Assembly (NCBI GenBank): GCA_017452305.1
Contig: JAFTMQ010000008.1
Location: 1-9,598, forward strand
DNA: 9,598 nucleotides
Source of the DNA: Clostridia bacterium
GTDB lineage: Bacteria; Bacillota; Clostridia; Christensenellales; Borkfalkiaceae
Direction: 5' to 3'
Within the stretch, counting starts at the first letter, position 1; each line of letters begins with the position of its first letter. The position numbers and the translations under genes are program-made. This document shows, in pieces, positions 7,174-9,598 of the stretch. The notes beneath the pieces are model-generated. The model was not told the DNA's origin, made no database searches, and saw only the letters and a program-made list of their open reading frames with translations.

Positions 7174-8010
7174 ATGAAAAAGCAAAAAAGAGCGGATTCC
7201 TTCCGCGTGGATTACGAAAAACGGACAGTGAGCATAGAAAAAATCCTGCCGCAGGTTTCGTTCGATGCCTTCGATAGAAAGCTGCTGCGTGCGCGCGCGG
7301 CGCATTTCTTGTTGAATGGCGTCCCCGAATTTTCCGTGAACGAGCAAGAGGACGGCACCTACCGTCTTTTGGCGGCGGACGGGGATTTCTATGCCGCGAA
7401 ATCGGTGGGCACGAAAGAATTTATCGTGCGTGTCTATCGCTTTACGGGCGAAAATGAAGAAGCCTTTTCTTGTATCGAAAACTTAAAAACGAACACCCTC
7501 GGCGCGATTGAAGAGGGGTATTTAATGCGTAAATTAGTGGAATTTGGGCTTACGCAGGACGATATTGCCTCGCTTGTTGGGCGTTCCCGCCCCGCTGTGG
7601 CAAACACCCTTCGTTTGCTCACCCTTTCTCCCGAGGTGATAGGACTTATTGAAAGCGGACAGCTTTCCGCAGGACACGCAAGGACGCTCGTTCGCGTGCC
7701 GTCAAGCCAACAGTTGGCATTCGCGCAGGAGTGCATCAAGCGCGGATATTCCGTCCGTGAAATGGAAGGGGCGGTTAAGGCGTTTTTGACGCCCGACGGT
7801 GATGAGGAAGCGCAAAAGCAAGCGCGTTCCGCGGCGAAAAATGCGGAAATCAAGGCGCTTGTACAACGTATGCGCTCGGTATTTAAAACGAAAGTTTCCT
7901 TAATCGGCAACGAGAAAAAGGGGCGCATTTACATAGATTATTATTCCACCGAGGATTTGTATCGCTTTGAGGAATATTTGGATATGATTGAAAGCTTTTC
8001 GCGCGATTAA
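7174..8010 (+). CDS. ParB/Spo0J-family DNA-binding protein with degenerate CTP-binding motifs
   Basis: This encodes 278 residues. The start at 7174 follows AAGGTGG and is fixed by an upstream in-frame stop at 7153. Three ParB parts are seen: an N-terminal ParB-like domain (about 18-110), a well-kept central helix-turn-helix (FGLTQDDIASLVGRSRPAVANTLRLLTL, 124-151, continuing to LSAGHARTLV, 164-173) and a C-terminal dimerisation-like domain (226-275, with TKVSL and GRIYIDYYSTEDLYRFEEYL). The N-terminal domain departs from ParB and Noc: where GERRWRAAK is expected it has ADGDFYAAK (68-76), and where ENIQRxDLNPIEEA is expected it has ENLKTNTLGAIEEG (102-115). These are the motifs that bind CTP and magnesium in ParB clamps, so CTP switching is probably lost or changed. 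No parA/soj is adjacent. It could be a nucleoid-associated or regulatory paralogue; a chromosomal parS-binding role cannot be assumed. Confidence 0.85.
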   Translation: MKKQKRADSFRVDYEKRTVSIEKILPQVSFDAFDRKLLRARAAHFLLNGVPEFSVNEQEDGTYRLLAADGDFYAAKSVGTKEFIVRVYRFTGENEEAFSCIENLKTNTLGAIEEGYLMRKLVEFGLTQDDIASLVGRSRPAVANTLRLLTLSPEVIGLIESGQLSAGHARTLVRVPSSQQLAFAQECIKRGYSVREMEGAVKAFLTPDGDEEAQKQARSAAKNAEIKALVQRMRSVFKTKVSLIGNEKKGRIYIDYYSTEDLYRFEEYLDMIESFSRD

Positions 8011-8038
8011 TCGCGTACATGGTGGCTATGAGTAAAAC

Positions 8039-8069
8039 AAAAACTCCCGTTTTGCAACGGGAGTTTTTT
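8039..8069. terminator. Bidirectional terminator between the parB-like gene and the first small membrane gene
   Basis: A 13-bp perfect stem (8039-8051 with 8056-8068, core ACTCCCGTT/AACGGGAGT) encloses the tetraloop TTGC. It is flanked by A's on the left and T's on the right, so it can end the + strand parB-like transcript and the convergent - strand transcript of the gene at 8075-8317. Confidence 0.92.
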
Positions 8070-8074
8070 GCTAC

Positions 8075-8317
8075 TTAAATCTTTTTAGACTTAAAAAGAA
8101 TGGAAAGGATAATGCCGACTACGGAGTAAATTTCTATAAACCCCGCCAAAGCCCAAAGGATAAGGCGGACAAATAACCCCCAAAAGCTGTTGACGTGAAT
8201 AAAAAAAGGCAAAGCGCCAATAGGAATGCCTGCAAGAAGGGCAGCCAATACGTAAATAAGAATACTCGTAAAAAGGGATTTCGTGAAGGAAAGAGGGAAG
8301 AATTTTTTAAAGAACAT
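8075..8317 (-). CDS. Small membrane protein A (80 aa), paralogue of the 8455-8700 gene
   Basis: The start is the ATG at 8317-8315, because AGGAGG (8329-8324) lies 6 nt before it; the frame stays open further upstream, but that stretch crosses the promoter and is not coding. The protein opens with MFFKKFFPLSFTKSL, a short basic head, then has a hydrophobic helix (about 15-38) and a second hydrophobic stretch (about 45-75) that could be one or two helices, ending KSKKI. The expected topology has short cytoplasmic ends. It aligns without gaps to its neighbour at 8455-8700: 11 of the first 20 residues are identical, including KK-FPLS, and both have E62-x-Y64 and a GI--SIL end. No enzyme motif is visible and I do not recognise a named family. 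It has its own consensus promoter and terminator, which suggests strong independent expression. Confidence 0.85.
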   Translation of the reverse strand: MFFKKFFPLSFTKSLFTSILIYVLAALLAGIPIGALPFFIHVNSFWGLFVRLILWALAGFIEIYSVVGIILSILFKSKKI

Positions 8318-8347
8318 GACGCGCCTCCTAAATATTTTTTCGGTTTT

Positions 8348-8376
8348 ATTATAATAGATTGGCAAAAAAATGTCAA
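8348..8376 (-). promoter_or_regulatory. Full-consensus sigma-A promoter of small membrane gene A
   Basis: Read on the - strand, TTGACA (8376-8371) and TATAAT (8353-8348) match consensus at all 12 positions with a 17-nt spacer. The start would fall near 8341, giving a leader of about 24 nt before the ATG. Confidence 0.92.
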
Positions 8377-8399
8377 GTGCTCTTTGCAAAATTTCGTTT

Positions 8400-8439
8400 T
8401 GTATAAAAAATAAAAACCCCGTTTTCACAACGGGGTTTT
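8400..8439 (-). terminator. Terminator of small membrane gene B
   Basis: On the - strand AAAACCCCGTT (8439-8429) pairs with AACGGGGTTTT (8423-8413) around a 5-nt loop, followed by a T-rich tail interrupted by single A's (8412-8400). It starts 15 nt after the gene B stop codon and isolates gene B from gene A. Confidence 0.92.
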
Positions 8440-8454
8440 ACTTTTGTTTTTCGA

Positions 8455-8700
8455 TTATTTAATCACTTTCAATGCCAACAAAATAGAAACGACGATGCCG
8501 CCAAGCACGTATAATTCTGCGAGGATAGAAATACCGCGAAGTAACCAACCGATAACCGTGCCTGCTACGGGAATCCAACCCGTCATCCAACCTGCAAGAC
8601 CGATGATTGCGCCCATAACGATAGCTGCGATGATGTAAACAATCAAGCTCACTACGAGAGATTTCTTGTAAGAGAGAGGAAAAAGCTTTTTCAAATCCAT
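8455..8700 (-). CDS. Small membrane protein B (81 aa), paralogue of the 8075-8317 gene
   Basis: The start is the ATG at 8700-8698, supported by GGAGGT (8712-8707) 6 nt upstream; an in-frame ATG at 8721 lies too close to the predicted transcription start and has no ribosome binding site. The protein begins MDLKKLFPLSYKKSL and has a first hydrophobic helix (about 15-38), a Gly/Trp-rich turn GWMTGWIPVAG (37-47), and further hydrophobic sequence (48-77) ending ALKVIK. The glycine-rich helices suggest tight packing or oligomers. It shares length, head motif and C-terminal pattern with protein A, so the pair arose by duplication and has since diverged. No catalytic residue or known domain is apparent; a membrane-stress or holin-like role is possible but unsupported. 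Confidence 0.87.
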   Translation of the reverse strand: MDLKKLFPLSYKKSLVVSLIVYIIAAIVMGAIIGLAGWMTGWIPVAGTVIGWLLRGISILAELYVLGGIVVSILLALKVIK

Positions 8701-8729
8701 GGTGATACCTCCAAAATTCATTCTATAAT

Positions 8730-8758
8730 ATAATATTTGGCTTTGGTAAAAATGTCAA
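8730..8758 (-). promoter_or_regulatory. Near-consensus sigma-A promoter of small membrane gene B
   Basis: On the - strand TTGACA (8758-8753) and TATTAT (8735-8730) are 17 nt apart, placing the start near 8723, about 23 nt before the ATG. The layout copies that of gene A. Confidence 0.88.
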
Positions 8759-8761
8759 CCG

Positions 8762-8798
8762 AATTTTTAATTATTTTTGTGAAAATTAGATAAAAATT
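8762..8798 (-). terminator. AT-only hairpin at the end of small membrane gene C, weak terminator candidate
   Basis: AATTTTTA (8762-8769) pairs with TAAAAATT (8791-8798), with an inner ATTTT/AAAAT stem (8773-8777 with 8782-8786). It overlaps the gene C stop codon and has no GC pairs in the stem, so gene C transcription may continue into gene B. Confidence 0.25.
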
Positions 8799-9036
8799 AC
8801 TTTTCTTCCTTATTTTCGTCGTCGGGTTTATTTTCCGTGTTTAAGAAGTCGGGCTCGGGCTCGTTGGGGCTCTTTTTCTCATGCAGCTTTTTGAAAAGCA
8901 GCACGAATAAGAAGAACACACCCGCACCTACCGCGCAAATGAGTGCGTAGGGTAAGCCGCCGAACGTGCCCGCAGGTAAAATCGCCGCAAGGCAAAGGGC
9001 GGAAAGAATGGTGAAGATAATGCGAAGTACTTTCAT
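8797..9036 (-). CDS. Small membrane protein C (79 aa) with acidic cytoplasmic tail
   Basis: The ATG at 9036-9034 is chosen for the upstream GAGG (9045-9042) and its place just after a good promoter; the open frame extends further upstream, but through the promoter. The sequence has two hydrophobic helices (about 4-22 and 27-48) joined by a short loop PAGTFGGLPY (21-30), then a basic edge KKLHEKK (49-55) and a charged, proline-containing tail SPNEPEPDFLNTENKPDDENKEEK (56-79). The positive-inside rule places the tail in the cytoplasm. It is not a paralogue of A and B and I recognise no family. It is divergently placed from the rRNA operon. Confidence 0.75.
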   Translation of the reverse strand: MKVLRIIFTILSALCLAAILPAGTFGGLPYALICAVGAGVFFLFVLLFKKLHEKKSPNEPEPDFLNTENKPDDENKEEK

Positions 9037-9065
9037 ATATGCCTCTGTCTTTATATATATAATAT

Positions 9066-9095
9066 ATTGTATCACGCGCGCGCGTAGAAAGTCAA
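9066..9095 (-). promoter_or_regulatory. Sigma-A promoter of small membrane gene C, with a CG-repeat spacer
   Basis: On the - strand TTGACT (9095-9090) and TACAAT (9071-9066) are 18 nt apart. The spacer contains the 12-bp palindrome ACGCGCGCGCGT (9074-9085), an alternating purine-pyrimidine run, and a TA-rich tract lies just downstream (9051-9067). Confidence 0.7.
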
Positions 9096-9176
9096 GCCGC
9101 GCCAAAGCAATAAAAAAAGAAAAAGGAATAAAACGTAAAAATTTTGGCAAAACTTGTATAAATGGCAAAAATTTAG

Positions 9177-9205
9177 TTGACAATGAAGGAAGAAAGTGTT
9201 AATAT
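9177..9205 (+). promoter_or_regulatory. rRNA operon promoter P1
   Basis: TTGACA (9177-9182) and TAATAT (9200-9205) are 17 nt apart. The predicted start is the G at 9212 in ACAAGCTGT. The preceding 60 nt are A/T-rich with short A-tracts, as in UP elements. Confidence 0.85.
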
Positions 9206-9285
9206 AGACAAGCTGTAAGGCGGAGACGCGAAAAAAAGATTTGTCAAAAATTTTTAAAAAACTTTAAAAAAGTGTGAAAAAACAG

Positions 9286-9315
9286 TTGACAAAGGTAAAA
9301 GGCTTGTGGTATTAT
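9286..9315 (+). promoter_or_regulatory. rRNA operon promoter P2
   Basis: TTGACA (9286-9291) and TATTAT (9310-9315) are 18 nt apart. The predicted start is the G at 9322, again in ACAAGCTGT, exactly 110 bp after the P1 counterpart. Phased A-tracts fill 9232-9284, a strong UP-element candidate. Confidence 0.85.
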
Positions 9316-9406
9316 ATACAAGCTGTCGCGGCGGAAGCCAAGCGGTATGGGCTGTAGCTCGTTTTAAGAAGATTAAAAATGGAATAAGAAAGAAATGAGA
9401 TTTTAT

Positions 9407-9434
9407 TTGACAATATGCAAATGAAAGGTAATTT
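9407..9434 (+). promoter_or_regulatory. Possible third rRNA promoter (weak)
   Basis: A perfect TTGACA (9407-9412) is followed at 16 nt by TAATTT (9429-9434), a poor -10. It lacks the ACAAGCTGT start-site sequence of P1 and P2, so it may be inactive or a remnant. Confidence 0.25.
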
Positions 9435-9452
9435 CCGTTAATTTTTCAAAGA

Positions 9453-9540
9453 ACTTGAAGAAAAATTCAAGTAACCTTGAAAGCAAGTCAGCAAAGAGAT
9501 AACAAATAGTTAGAGCCGTTGTTGCTTTTTAGCGAAGCAA
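9453..9540 (+). ncRNA. 16S rRNA leader: boxA-like segment and two hairpins
   Basis: The leader holds hairpin ACTTGAA/TTCAAGT (9453-9459 with 9466-9472), then ACCTTGAAAGCAAG (9474-9487), which resembles the CTTTGAAAACT-type boxA antitermination element in Bacillus rrn leaders, then hairpin TTGCTT/AAGCAA (9522-9527 with 9535-9540) just before the mature 16S end. These fit antitermination and processing roles; the pairing partner downstream of 16S lies outside the window. Confidence 0.5.
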
Positions 9541-9555
9541 TGACTTTAAACAATT

Positions 9556-9598
9556 AAACTTAAGAGTTTGATTCTGGCTCAGGATGAACGCTGGCGGC
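9556..9598 (+). rRNA. rrs: 16S ribosomal RNA, 5' end (continues beyond window)
   Basis: AGAGTTTGATTCTGGCTCAG (9563-9582) followed by GATGAACGCTGGCGGC is the universal 16S 5' end. By alignment to E. coli numbering, position 8 is 9563 and position 1 is 9556. Only 43 nt are present. Confidence 0.98.

Noticed and set aside
8195..8638. + strand open frames over the small membrane genes
   Set aside because: The - strand genes have promoters, ribosome binding sites and terminators in the right places, and the two paralogues match each other as proteins; the + strand readings are low-complexity shadows.
9051..9067. TA-rich run as a phase-variation repeat
   Set aside because: The run is short and interrupted (TTATATATATAATATATT), lies in a leader, and nothing shows length variation.

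Overview
The window looks like an origin-proximal chromosome segment of a low-to-medium GC Bacillota, probably an uncultured clostridium. Supporting signs are strong AGGAGG-type ribosome binding sites, TTGACA/TATAAT promoters, TTG start codons, hairpin-plus-T-run terminators, a decarboxylase-tmk pair like Bacillus yaaO-tmk, and a 16S rRNA 5' end at the right edge. The finer taxonomy is inference.

Left to right on the + strand: the last 194 codons of lysyl-tRNA synthetase (1-585) with a hairpin terminator; a 364-residue membrane-anchored extracytoplasmic protein of unknown function (718-1812) with a terminator; an apparent operon of an Orn/Lys/Arg decarboxylase-family PLP enzyme, thymidylate kinase and an MntP manganese exporter (1900-4493); ftsH with its own promoter, a leader of about 115 nt and an unusual long acidic C-terminal tail (4749-7061); and a ParB-family protein whose CTP-binding motifs look degenerate although its helix-turn-helix is intact (7174-8010).

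Three small membrane-protein genes follow on the - strand (8075-8317, 8455-8700, 8797-9036). The first two are tandem paralogues. Each of the three has its own near-consensus sigma-A promoter, and the first two are followed by strong terminators. Beyond them, on the + strand, is an rRNA control region with at least two tandem promoters that share a start-site sequence (9177-9326), a structured leader, and the first 43 nt of 16S rRNA (9556 to the edge).

The large genes and the rRNA operon all run the same way, as expected for leading-strand genes near oriC; in Bacillus subtilis tmk, ftsH, lysS and several rrn operons also lie near the origin. There is no mobile element, CRISPR array or tRNA gene. 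The least ordinary items are the degenerate ParB-like protein, the paralogous miniature membrane proteins with strong private promoters, and the hairpins placed directly before the ribosome binding sites of several genes.
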